The notes under the pieces were generated by a model, which ran no database searches, was not told where the DNA came from, and saw nothing but the letters and a program-made list of their open reading frames with translations. A DNA stretch of 64,000 nt from Paulinella micropora. Lineage: Eukaryota; Cercozoa; Imbricatea; Euglyphida. Location: the NCBI GenBank assembly GCA_009731375.1, contig BJOX01000255.1, positions 152,600-216,599 of the forward strand. Reading direction: 5' to 3'. The position numbers and the translations under genes were made by a program. Positions within the stretch are counted from its first letter, which is position 1, and each line of letters begins with the position of its first letter. Below are positions 1 to 9,728 of the stretch, one piece after another.

Positions 1-320
1 GGCGCAGCCACTGAGCTGATTCTTAACTGCATCACCACCACAGCCATCACATACAGCTCGCTCACACCTACAGATTCTACACGTACACACACACACACAC
101 ACACATTCACTGCCACTAAGCTGATTCTCGACTGCATCACCACCACAGCCATGATGATACAGCTCGCTCACTCCTCAGCCTAGTCCGCGTCCTGGTAGTC
201 GCGCCTGTAGTGTAGTAGCACCGAGTGTAACGCTTCCACGTCTCACACCGAACCTTCTCTAGCCGCGCCACGCCACAAAATACACATGCCCAACTTCGAA
301 CTCATTGTCTTCAACCAACA
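1..320. repeat. Diverged tandem duplication, unit about 106 bp
   Basis: Bases 7-64 and 113-171 are two diverged copies of one segment (cca-ct-agctgattct, then a shared CACCACCACAGCC core and a shared CAGCTCGCTCAC end), separated by a short (CA)n tract. No reading frame or known element was recognised. The rest of the stretch looks like ordinary unique sequence. Confidence 0.6.
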
Positions 321-506
321 GTAGAGCTACGTACATGCATACATACATACATACATACATACATGCATATATACGGATATAAATACGTACACACAAAGGC
401 AAGGTGGAGGGCAATTTGATGGTTGACGTTGACCCGTTGAACGACAAGCTGCGAGACAGGGCAATACGCATCGTGTGCACATTAACTGGTCGGCTGCTGC
501 TGCTGC

Positions 507-538
<32 letters not shown>

Positions 539-552
539 TTGTTGTTGTTGTT

Positions 553-589
<37 letters not shown>

Positions 590-861
590 TTGTCGTTGTT
601 CTTGACGTTGTTCTTCTTCTTCTTATTCTTGTTGTTGTTGTTCTTTTTGTTGTTGTTCTTTTTGTTGTCGCCTGCTGCTGCTGCTGCTGCTGCTGTTGAA
701 CGAGAAGCTGCGCATACATACATGCATATATGCATACATACATGCATACATACATGCATGCATACATACATACATACATACATACATGCAACAGAGCCAC
801 GCAGCTCCTAGGAGCCAGACGGCTGTTTTCTTGTGTTGCGCTGTGTGGCGGCTTGCGTATG

Positions 862-893
<32 letters not shown>

Positions 894-1185
894 TATGTAT
901 GTATATGTATGTATGTCATGTATGTTATGTATGTATGTATTTATGTGTGTATGTATGTATCTATGTATGTATGTATGCATGTATGCATGCATGCATGTAC
1001 GCATGTATCTATGTATGTATCTATGTATGTATCTATGTATCTATGTATGTATGTGTGTATGTATGTATCTATGTATGTATGTATGTATGTATGTATGCAT
1101 GTATGTATGTATGTATGTATGTATGTATGCGTAGGAGCAGACGAGGAGCGTGCTGAACACGCCTTGCAAGAGGCCAAATGGTACA

Positions 1186-1216
<31 letters not shown>

Positions 1217-1287
1217 AATACATAAATAAATACATACATACATACATACATACATACGTACGTACGTACATACATACTTAATATATG

Positions 1288-1319
<32 letters not shown>

Positions 1320-1500
1320 CATACATATACATACATACATGCCTTGCAAGAAGCTAAATGGTACATGCCGCTCACAACAAGAATATACATACATACATAC
1401 ATACATACATACGTACATTACATACATACATACGTACATGCGTACATACATACATACATACATACATGCATACATACATGCATACATAACAGTGTAGCAG
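320..1500. repeat. (CATA)n / (TATG)n arrays with GTT and TTC codon-like runs
   Basis: Long CATA or TATG tetranucleotide arrays (about 330-370, 715-790, 860-1130, 1185-1340 and 1385-1490) alternate with a (GTT)n/(GTC)n/(TTC)n block at 490-700. Long open frames here encode only MYVC, HTYI or poly-Leu/Val/Asn and are artefacts of repeats with no stop codons. Short non-repetitive islands lie between the arrays and are listed separately. Confidence 0.9.
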
Positions 1501-1587
1501 TTGGATAGGTACATACAAACATACCGATGCTCGTATTCAACATTATACAAGCGAGAGAGCTCTGAAAGAGAAGCGTGCGCTTCGTGC

Positions 1588-1652
<65 letters not shown>

Positions 1653-1686
1653 GGATGGATGGATGGATGGATGGATAGATAGATAT

Positions 1687-1724
<38 letters not shown>

Positions 1725-1749
1725 GGATGGATGGATGGATGGATGGATG

Positions 1750-1828
<79 letters not shown>

Positions 1829-1879
1829 TGATAGATAGATAGATAGATAGATAGATAGAAAAGATAGATAGATATCTAA

Positions 1880-1952
<73 letters not shown>

Positions 1953-2052
1953 CCCATCACACGCAAAATGTCAGTGAGTGATGGTGTTTGTTGTGGGTGT
2001 TATTGTCAGGGTGGTCAAAGCCGCGCTGGATAAGCTTCGGCCCGCATCCTAG
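1135..2052 (+). CDS. Possible last exons of an unidentified + strand gene
   Basis: Three short non-repetitive islands sit between microsatellites and read like protein. Bases 1135-1180 follow a TAG acceptor and end AAATG before GTACAT; they read [14 protein letters not shown]. Bases about 1521-1590 read a basic, helical stretch ([12 protein letters not shown]). Bases 2010-2052 follow a TGTCAG acceptor and read [13 protein letters not shown], then TAG. The islands are helix-rich, as in a coiled-coil protein, and the architecture of small exons in repeat-filled introns matches the TBP gene further on. Against it: I could not find a GT donor with matching phase for the middle island, and a piece of the first one (GCCTTGCAAGA-GC-AAATG, 1341-1360) is duplicated downstream. 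I do not recognise the family. Confidence 0.3.
1591..1950. repeat. (GATA)n array with (GATG)n blocks
   Basis: Uninterrupted GATA tetranucleotide repeats with two blocks of GATG units (about 1652-1675 and 1722-1752) and a few single-base variants. The same GATA motif returns at 48.7-49.3 kb and 49.97 kb. Confidence 0.95.
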
Positions 2053-2065
2053 TTAACACTGAGCC

Positions 2066-2370
2066 GCGCCTTCTTCTTCTTCCTCTTCTTCTCCTTGTTT
2101 ATCTCCTTGTTCCTCCTCCTCTTTCTTCTTCTTCTTCTTCTTCTTCTTCTTCTCTTTCTCCTCCTCCTTCTTCTTCTTCTTCTTCTTCTTCTTCTTTGTC
2201 TTCGTTGTCTTCTTCTTTTTCTTCTTCTTCTTCTTCTTCGTCTTCTTCTTCTTCTTCGTCTTCTTCTTCTTCTTCTTCTTCTTCTACTTCTTCTTCTTCT
2301 TCGTCTTCTTCTTCTTTTTCTTCTTCTTCTTCTTCTTCTTCTTCTTCTTTCTCCTCCTCCTCCCTCCTCA
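2066..2370. repeat. (TTC)n microsatellite
   Basis: A TTC/TCC trinucleotide array with scattered GTC and CTC variants. The open frames (poly-Ser, poly-Leu, poly-Glu) are repeat artefacts. The following 2371-2983 is ordinary sequence in which I see no gene. Confidence 0.95.
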
Positions 2371-2983
2371 AACTTATTGGCTTGGCCAACAACAAATACT
2401 GTCAGTTTGACTTTGCTCTGGCCTTATTATGTAGTAATAACATCATAGTTTTACTCATGGGACGTTCAAGTTCTAACAAATTTTACTCAAAGCGATCCAA
2501 GTTGCAGGCGTGGATCTTCAACTAATGTAGGATTTTATTAAGAATGTATTCAGTCATACCGGCCCACCCCAAGGACAATTACCTATTTTCTCCATATCAC
2601 TCTAAGCGTAACGGTGAATTCAAAGCTTTGGCGGTTTGGGGTTGTGGCCTAGTGAAGTGTTCATTTTTTGTAATAAATTGAATTTAGCCCCTGTTAGTAC
2701 AAAGGGTTATGAGCCTTGCCAGCGCCTGGGGGATAGTTGAAGTATTCGGACGCCAGTAAGGGTTGTTAGCCCTCACCCGCCTACGCGTGTGGGCTCCAAA
2801 CCTGCGCATAACCCCAAGGCGAGAGGAATTCGAATCCGAGGACCGACTCATCACACAAGGGAGTGACACTTTGCTGAGCACGACTGGCCGCACACATGTA
2901 GACGGCCTTCTGCATGATGTTTTCATTACAAAATCAGCACTGGTTGTCTCGGAAGAATTTTTTGAAACCAGTCACTAAAAAGT

Positions 2984-3040
2984 GATGCCGGCCGGCATCA
3001 GAGGATGCCGGCCGGCATCACCAGGCACATAAACATTAAT
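2984..3040. repeat. Left end: palindromes plus CAGGCACATA motif
   Basis: Two perfect 16-bp palindromes, four bases apart, each able to form a GC-rich hairpin, followed by CAGGCACATAAACATTAAT. The matching set lies at 15768-15824 in the same orientation. Confidence 0.7.
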
Positions 3041-3262
3041 ACTAAACCTCTGCAGAAGGCAACTTCCCCCCGACTGCCAAATTAAACTCTAGAAAAATAT
3101 AGGAAAAGTTTCTAGAAATCGACTGGTAAAATTTCTGCTCAGTCCTTTGAGTAGAAGTTATAGTTCATTCTACAAGTGCTGACCCTCAGATTTGCTTTTT
3201 CCACGTGAAGTCGTTGCGAGCAAAAAAGATAGAGGTGGGCAGCACCCTTTCGATCGCTGTTG

Positions 3263-3392
3263 TGTAACTGGAACAGCTACTCTGACACTTAGTCGTACCT
3301 CAACTGTAGAGGGGCAGACCAAGCATAAGAGTCAAGTAACGACAAGCCGGACAACACTTGATGCCACTATGTAATGTACGGGCCGGCCGACA
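3263..3392 (-). repeat. Gypsy-1 3' LTR
   Basis: 130 bp, begins TGTAAC and ends CCGACA on the + strand (TG...CA), and is identical to 13083-13212 apart from one base. Just inside it (about 3393-3418) the - strand reads a purine-rich AAGGGGGCAAAGGGA, the polypurine tract. Confidence 0.95.
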
Positions 3393-3418
3393 ATCCCTTT
3401 GCCCCCTTGGGGGAAGCC
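3393..3418 (-). promoter_or_regulatory. Gypsy-1 polypurine tract
   Basis: On the - strand a G/A-rich run ends directly at the 3' LTR. This is the expected primer site for plus-strand DNA synthesis. Confidence 0.7.
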
Positions 3419-3686
3419 GATGTAAGCGGTCGACCCCCACGCAGAAGACTGACTCCTCATTCGAAGGCGCCCTCGACCGACCGATACATGACATGAAGCA
3501 TCCCGGCTGTCGAATAAGTAAAAATAATTGGTCCACGTCCAGTGCGAGTCTCCCATGAGAACTCGTGCCCCCGAGCCTAGCTCTTTCACCTCAGGCATTA
3601 AAAGAAATGCCCCGTCTTGATCTCCCCTTTCCCGTAGAAAAATCAAAGTAGCCAATGATCCGTAAGCGACATCAGACTTCGTAGCT

Positions 3687-6600
3687 TCACGTTTTGACTT
3701 GTTTCCGAGGTCGTCCTCGACCCCTGTGCTCTACTGCTTCCGACTGCGTCTCTTTAGCCCTTCTCTTCTTCGCCGCCACTTCTTTCTCACATCTTGGTGC
3801 ACCTATCAACAAAAATGATATGCTCGCACTTTGGACTTCGTCCCAAATACGAAGCGGAATCCTCCTTTCCTCTGTTAACTCGAACGGCATATCCACCACC
3901 CTTGGCATCATTTGCACCGTCCATGGTGTAAAATCCTCATCGCCCTTCTCGATGGACGCATCCCACTGCTCCAAATCTTTGCCGTCTCGAAATACTGGCG
4001 CAAAGATTCTTTCCCGCGTCATATCAATAACACTCTTGCTCCTCCAAAACTGCATTGTCGGAGCAAGTCCCAACGCAGCCCGTACCCGCGTTCTAGGCTG
4101 TGCATACGTAACCTGCATTAAAAAGAAATAATCAAAGTCATTATCCATGACCGTATCCTCGTGCGGTCGACATAGATAGAACTTATCAACCTGCCAGTCG
4201 ATCTTAGCCACTTCCTTACCGGCTATCCACGGTTTCTTCCATACCGTGCCTTTCCGATCCGACATTTCCGATGACTTCGGAATTTCCCTCCCATCTTTGA
4301 CGTCTACCTTGACGTCCGAAGCCGAACGATCCTGTTGTCCAGCATTCCTGGCCTCAGCCTTTTCTTCCTTCTGTTGCTTTCGCAACGCCTCCTCACGCTC
4401 CTTGCGCGTAAGCAATGCTGGCGGCTGTCTAAACGCTGGTGCAATACGCCTCAGCGCTTGTTCCTCATTCTCGTCCTCCAGCAAATAAGGACTGAACTTC
4501 GCCAACCGACGAACATGAACAATCTGTTCCCTTCCACGTGCCCCCGTAGGTGCAATCTTGTAATTGTACGCACCCGTCTGACGTACTATCTTAAATGGCC
4601 CATGCCACTTATTGTAAAACTTAATCGATACCCCTTTCGGTACCGTCGGTACATACAGCAACACTGTATCACCTTCCTTGTACTCCACATGAGAGTACTT
4701 GCCCATTTCCTGTTCCCGCTGAACCTCTCTCAGCGTCTCCCGACACTTCTCAATCGCACTCCGTGCTTCCGCGATCGCTCGTAAGCGAACTCCTAACAGT
4801 TCACACGGTTCCCACTTATCAGGCGGAAACAACAGTTCCGTCGGCGTGTTTAACGCCCGTCCATAGACCACCTGATGCGGACTGACACCCCGCGCGTGTC
4901 CGCCTAACGACGCCGAAGCTAAATTGTTGACAGCAAACGTGAACATAGGTACCACATATACCCAGTTAAGCTGGCTGTTCTTACAATAAGTCTTCAACGC
5001 TGCCTTCAACGTCCTGTGAACGCGTTCAATCTTACCATTCGCCATTGGGTTAAAAGCAGTCACATACTGCCAATCGAACCCAAAGAACTTGGCAATCCTT
5101 TGCGAAACCTCATTCGCGAAACTCGTTCCTCTATCCGAAATAATCCTTCTCGGTATCCCAATACGGCCGAATACCTGATCAATCAGCGCCGCCGCTGTCA
5201 CTTCCGCTGTCACATCCGTAACAGGGACAGTAATGACATAATTGGAAGTTCGATCAATAACCGTTAAGAGATATTTGAATTTTTCCGTTCCCGCCTCTGG
5301 AAAAGGACCCACATGATCGATATGCAAGGTATCGAAAATATCCAGAGTGATATCATATTCACCCTTAAGCCCCATCTTCGGCCTATATGGCAACTTGGCC
5401 ATCTGACAATGAGGACAACCCTTCACAAACTCCTTAACCCGTTCTCCCAGGTTATTCCACCAAAAACGTCTCCTTAACGACCACGTCATCCTTTCCACCC
5501 CCGGATGGCTCTGCATAGGACAATGATGCGCCGCAATTAACAAAGACGTTCTGAGTTCCTGCGGAACCCATAACAACCATCGATCCTCCTCATTGGTATA
5601 TACGCCATCTTTTCCCATATACCAAAGGAGTCCATCCTTTAGTACCAAGCACCGCTTGAGTTTCCTTATGTCAATGTCCTCGGGCCTTGCCTGTGGATTG
5701 AGCAGATGTTCTCTCAACTCCTTATACTCCGTACTTTCCTTTGTGAAAGTCCGAAAAGTTTCCACCGACGCCAGTCTGACTGCCGTGTCAGTTTCCAACT
5801 GGAATCGAACCTTTTCCGGATGTGCCTCCGGTAACTGAAAAAGATGTTCCTCCTTAACTTTTTCTTCATCCTCCAAGTTAAGGCACATCGGGCCCTTCGG
5901 TAACAAGACCGCGTTAAAGGCACCCTGCCTTCCTTCCATAACATCCTCCCCCTCTTTCCTATCCGCGGTCCTTGCTTCCGCCCATAGGATATCCTCACAC
6001 GCCTCTCTCGCGATCGGCGAGTAACAGCATGCACATTTGTCTCGTGCCGCTACCTCGACTGCTTCCAACGCAGACACTTCCTCGCTGCGCGTGTCACGTT
6101 GATTGTTATTATGCGTGAACGGATGATACCAAAGCCCCGATGGCAACTTGGTGTCTTCCGCTCCCTGTTCCTCCCAATCATGTAGATCCACATCATGACC
6201 CATGATTGCGAACACCGCCCCCGGCGTTCGAAATTCAAACTGTGCCATTCGCACCTCCTTGACCGTATTACGTCGCTGTAAATCATCAACGGCCTTATCC
6301 TTCTGTCCACTCTTGTCCTCATACCGAGAACAAAAATCAGGGACAACATTCCTTTTGCCCTTGATGTAATGAATGGTGAAGTCATACTCCGCCAATTCCA
6401 ACTGCCACCTGGCCAACCTACCTGTATGATCTCCAGACATGAGCCATAGCAGGTTATGATGGTCCGTTCTAACCAAAATGTTAGGAGTACCCCACAGGTA
6501 TTCCCGCAACCTCTGGAAAGCCCACACTATAGCGAGTGCTTCCCGCTGCCTTGTGCAGTATTCCTTTTCCGCCGGTATCAGCTGCCGGCTGATGAACATA

Positions 6601-9600
6601 ACGGGCCGCAACTGCCCAATGGACTTGTCCATCTGTTGAAGCACCGCTCCTACCGCGTACGAAGACGCGTCAGTGTCGAGCACGAACTGTTCCTTCCAGT
6701 CAGGTAACATAAGAACTCGACCTCCCTGCCTTGGGTCTTTAGCGATCTCATCCTTGAGCTCCGCTATCACTCTCGTGACTTCCTCCGGCCATGGGTCGTC
6801 CCCGACCCCTTGCTTCAGGAATTTCCTGACCACCGCTACTCTTTCCGCAAACCCCGGAATGAATTCACCATAATACTGAGCCAGCGATATAAAGGAATGT
6901 AAGTCCGTCCGAGTCTTTGGCATCGGCATAGACGCTACATAGTTCCTCTTTTCATATGCAATCGCACACCGACCCTCTGAGATCTCATATCCCAGGTACT
7001 GTATCTTTCTTTGTGCGAAGTCACATTTCTGTGCATTCAAGCGCAATCCAAACGCGCTTATACGTCGCAAGACGTCCTGCACGTGTTCCACGTGTTTCTC
7101 CATACTCTCTGAATAAATGATAATATCATCTATGTAACAGAAAGCATAATCCTCCGTCGACCCAAGACGAACCACCGTCGCCTCATCGTCGTACTCCTTC
7201 CCCAGCATCTTAGTCATAGCATGCTGAAATAGACCCGGAGAGCACTTAAGACCCATCGGTAATACCTTCCACACGTATGTAGTCATTCCGACCATAAACG
7301 CTGTGAGATACCGACATGACTCATTAAGAGGGATTTGCCAAAACCCGCTCTTAAGATCAAGCGTAGTATACACCTTCGCATGCTTGAGCCGGTTGATCCC
7401 CTTCCTGAGATCCGGTACCGGTGTCTCGATCTGCTTCAGAATCTTATTGATCCTATAGTAATTGATACACATACGTAAGGACCCATCCGGCTTGGGCGCC
7501 ATACGCACAGGTGAAGACACCTCCGATAAGCGTGCCTCAATGATGTCCTTCTCCAAAAGCTCCTGAGTGATTTCCCGAGCCATCCGATCCTCGTGATAGC
7601 TCATACGTGACGGTCTCCTGTGACCCACCACGTCTTCACCCAGCTTCCGTCCAAAGTTAGCCTCGTAACCCCGAACAGAGCCCGCCTCAAGAGGCCCAAA
7701 TACCTCCATATTATTCTCCAAGATACCCTTGAGGGCATCTCGCTCCTTCATAGTACCTTCCCAAGTACTATATTTCTCCGCAATAGCCTTTTCCGCGGCT
7801 ATCCTAGCCTCCTCAATCTCCTTATGAGAGGCCTTACGTGATAACTGCGCCACATCCTCCATCGGAATAGGCCGCTCATCCTCACGTACCATCGTCCCAT
7901 GGTACCTAGTTTCCTCCTTGCCTCTCCACTGGGCAAGCTGTGCCACATGATCTATGATAATGGCATATTGCATTGCATGCGTGCGGTGATATATACCCGA
8001 TATCCAAGAGAAGGCTTGCTTTCTCACATCCGCCATCTCACGTTGCATTAACTTGGCCCCATAAGCCAACGCCTTCTCCTTCGTCCCCAATCGTAAAGCC
8101 AAGACCAGCTTATGGCCTCTATGTGGGATCGGGACCGGGTCATCAATAAGATGATCCTCTATATCCTGCCACCACATTTCCGTCCGAGTTCCCACTGGGA
8201 TGACTATAGTGAAATCATCCACCGATAGCCTGTTTTTCAAGACCTCCTTAATGGCCTTGACTCCCTTAGGGAAAAACAAATTATCATCCCAGTGACTCTT
8301 CAAGAAGGCTTCTACGATCGGCTTAGGCTGCTTGACCGGCAGCTTATGTTGGGTAACATTCCAAACCACATGAGACGTCGTGGTCGAATGCACATCTATA
8401 TAGACATGCTGATCACCGGCATCCTCCATGCCCGCAATCGTACCCCGCAACAATTCCGCTTTTGCTGCGTAGAGGTGTTCCAACCTCGCGTCTATCGCGG
8501 CCACTACCGCCTCATCCTTTGCGGAATCCCTACAGTCCACGTTCACGACCCTCACGTCGCGTGGGTCCCTGTAGGCCCAGCCAAAGGTTGTGGTCATGAC
8601 ATATTCCGTCTCCTGTATCTTGTCGTCAGAATTGTCAGCAACCACACTTGCTTCCCCAGAGTCCCCCGACTCTACTGTGCATACATGGAAGAACGAGGCT
8701 GTTACAGGCTCCTGAATGTGGGGTGTGACCGAAGGCTCCGTGCCCTCGGACACCACCTTTGTCCACCCCCAGTCAGCGCGCATGACTGGTGAGACACTCA
8801 CATCCAAATCGTGCGCTACCGCACATTGGCCTTCCCGCCGTAAAGGTTCATACGGTACTACCTCGTACCGCGGAGCCACCTCGGATCCACCGTACTGCAC
8901 CACGTTCAGATCCGTATAAATCCGAGCGTGCATTCGTCTGAGGTTCCGCAGCCCCAACAGGAGACCACCAGCAAAGGCTGGGACGACCCAAAACCGATGA
9001 GAGAAAGACTTCCCGTCTTTCAAAAGGAACGTAAGCATGACTGACCCTGAGACCCCGGTCATGCCTCCCACTCCCTTGATCCTCAACCGACACGGCCGAA
9101 ACCCGTGTCTAAACCATGGTTCCCTGCTCCATAGTTCAATAAATTCCTTCCCGAGTACATTCAGAGATGCCATTGTATCATTGCCCACAATGCATTCCTG
9201 CTGTACATCCTCAATAAAAATTTTAGTGAATAATAAAGGCAATTCAGATTTCCCCGGGCCACACCCGTCCGCTGAAAGTGCTTCATAACCACCAAAATAT
9301 TTACTATCAAGCGCCTCCGACGCTAACTCCACATTAAGGTCCGTGCCTTTATTCATCACCGGACATAGAGTGTCCCTGTGACTATCAAGGTCCTCAACCT
9401 GCTCATTCTGTCCATCCTGGCCTTCCAAGGCCACCGCGTCCGTAGCTTCCTGGACTCCCCGCGTTACCACGCGTGTCCTATCATCAAATCGCAGGTCATG
9501 AGTAACCATGTCGCCTCCGTGGCCGACAGGCAACTCACCCGACTTATTCTCCCTCCCGACCTCCGAGTCAGGCGCTGGGATTGCCTCCTGGGATCCCTGG

Positions 9601-9698
9601 CCCCGCACTTGCATTAATGCTTTGCCCTGCACATTCACCAACATGTGACCTAGCGTTATACCAAACGCCATACCCTGGACTTGTTGCTGCGGAGGCAT
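3687..9698 (-). CDS. Gypsy-1 Pol: protease, RT, RNase H, integrase, C-terminal domain, AT-hook
   Basis: A 2003-codon frame. Visible in order: a retropepsin-like segment with NDTMAS at about residues 173-178, where retropepsins carry D-T/S-G; reverse transcriptase with CYIDDI near 855; RNase H beginning LDTDAS; an HHCC zinc region (AHHC...SHPG...CPHC); integrase core with HIDHVG (about 1458), SDRG (about 1519) and ERVHR (about 1558); and a GPY/F-type motif WHGPFKIV (about 1701). The last 150 residues form a domain also present in Gypsy-2, and the extreme C-terminus carries GRGRPRK, an AT-hook core. The frame continues without interruption from the upstream gag frame through one TGA (9726-9728), so translation may arise by readthrough. 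The ATG at 9698 is the alternative start. All catalytic RT and integrase residues are present; the protease glycine is not. Confidence 0.93.
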   Translation of the reverse strand: MPPQQQVQGMAFGITLGHMLVNVQGKALMQVRGQGSQEAIPAPDSEVGRENKSGELPVGHGGDMVTHDLRFDDRTRVVTRGVQEATDAVALEGQDGQNEQVEDLDSHRDTLCPVMNKGTDLNVELASEALDSKYFGGYEALSADGCGPGKSELPLLFTKIFIEDVQQECIVGNDTMASLNVLGKEFIELWSREPWFRHGFRPCRLRIKGVGGMTGVSGSVMLTFLLKDGKSFSHRFWVVPAFAGGLLLGLRNLRRMHARIYTDLNVVQYGGSEVAPRYEVVPYEPLRREGQCAVAHDLDVSVSPVMRADWGWTKVVSEGTEPSVTPHIQEPVTASFFHVCTVESGDSGEASVVADNSDDKIQETEYVMTTTFGWAYRDPRDVRVVNVDCRDSAKDEAVVAAIDARLEHLYAAKAELLRGTIAGMEDAGDQHVYIDVHSTTTSHVVWNVTQHKLPVKQPKPIVEAFLKSHWDDNLFFPKGVKAIKEVLKNRLSVDDFTIVIPVGTRTEMWWQDIEDHLIDDPVPIPHRGHKLVLALRLGTKEKALAYGAKLMQREMADVRKQAFSWISGIYHRTHAMQYAIIIDHVAQLAQWRGKEETRYHGTMVREDERPIPMEDVAQLSRKASHKEIEEARIAAEKAIAEKYSTWEGTMKERDALKGILENNMEVFGPLEAGSVRGYEANFGRKLGEDVVGHRRPSRMSYHEDRMAREITQELLEKDIIEARLSEVSSPVRMAPKPDGSLRMCINYYRINKILKQIETPVPDLRKGINRLKHAKVYTTLDLKSGFWQIPLNESCRYLTAFMVGMTTYVWKVLPMGLKCSPGLFQHAMTKMLGKEYDDEATVVRLGSTEDYAFCYIDDIIIYSESMEKHVEHVQDVLRRISAFGLRLNAQKCDFAQRKIQYLGYEISEGRCAIAYEKRNYVASMPMPKTRTDLHSFISLAQYYGEFIPGFAERVAVVRKFLKQGVGDDPWPEEVTRVIAELKDEIAKDPRQGGRVLMLPDWKEQFVLDTDASSYAVGAVLQQMDKSIGQLRPVMFISRQLIPAEKEYCTRQREALAIVWAFQRLREYLWGTPNILVRTDHHNLLWLMSGDHTGRLARWQLELAEYDFTIHYIKGKRNVVPDFCSRYEDKSGQKDKAVDDLQRRNTVKEVRMAQFEFRTPGAVFAIMGHDVDLHDWEEQGAEDTKLPSGLWYHPFTHNNNQRDTRSEEVSALEAVEVAARDKCACCYSPIAREACEDILWAEARTADRKEGEDVMEGRQGAFNAVLLPKGPMCLNLEDEEKVKEEHLFQLPEAHPEKVRFQLETDTAVRLASVETFRTFTKESTEYKELREHLLNPQARPEDIDIRKLKRCLVLKDGLLWYMGKDGVYTNEEDRWLLWVPQELRTSLLIAAHHCPMQSHPGVERMTWSLRRRFWWNNLGERVKEFVKGCPHCQMAKLPYRPKMGLKGEYDITLDIFDTLHIDHVGPFPEAGTEKFKYLLTVIDRTSNYVITVPVTDVTAEVTAAALIDQVFGRIGIPRRIISDRGTSFANEVSQRIAKFFGFDWQYVTAFNPMANGKIERVHRTLKAALKTYCKNSQLNWVYVVPMFTFAVNNLASASLGGHARGVSPHQVVYGRALNTPTELLFPPDKWEPCELLGVRLRAIAEARSAIEKCRETLREVQREQEMGKYSHVEYKEGDTVLLYVPTVPKGVSIKFYNKWHGPFKIVRQTGAYNYKIAPTGARGREQIVHVRRLAKFSPYLLEDENEEQALRRIAPAFRQPPALLTRKEREEALRKQQKEEKAEARNAGQQDRSASDVKVDVKDGREIPKSSEMSDRKGTVWKKPWIAGKEVAKIDWQVDKFYLCRPHEDTVMDNDFDYFFLMQVTYAQPRTRVRAALGLAPTMQFWRSKSVIDMTRERIFAPVFRDGKDLEQWDASIEKGDEDFTPWTVQMMPRVVDMPFELTEERRIPLRIWDEVQSASISFLLIGAPRCEKEVAAKKRRAKETQSEAVEHRGRGRPRKQVKT

Positions 9699-9728
9699 CT
9701 GCCCTCCGACGGTCCCCTGACCGCCTCA
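9690..9728 (-). promoter_or_regulatory. Gypsy-1 gag-pol stop with two downstream hairpins (probable readthrough signal)
   Basis: On the - strand gag ends ATT TGA (9728-9726). After two bases comes a perfect hairpin, CGGTC-AGGG-GACCG (9723-9710). One base later comes a second, CGGAGG with a 7-base loop and CCTCCG (9708-9690), whose loop contains the first ATG of the pol frame. gag and pol are in the same frame across the stop. The bases after the stop, GGCGGTCAGGG, resemble the spacer after the gammaretroviral gag stop as I recall it. Function is inferred. Confidence 0.6.

Noticed and set aside
259-1966. Many open frames of 60-225 codons on both strands
   Set aside because: They consist of MYVC, HTYI, YLSI or poly-Asn/Thr/Leu from stop-free tetranucleotide and trinucleotide repeats.
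2640-2850. tRNA-like A box (TGGCCTAGTGAAG) and B box (TTCGAATCC)
   Set aside because: They are about 185 bases apart, too far for a tRNA or a simple tRNA-derived SINE promoter, and no cloverleaf could be drawn.
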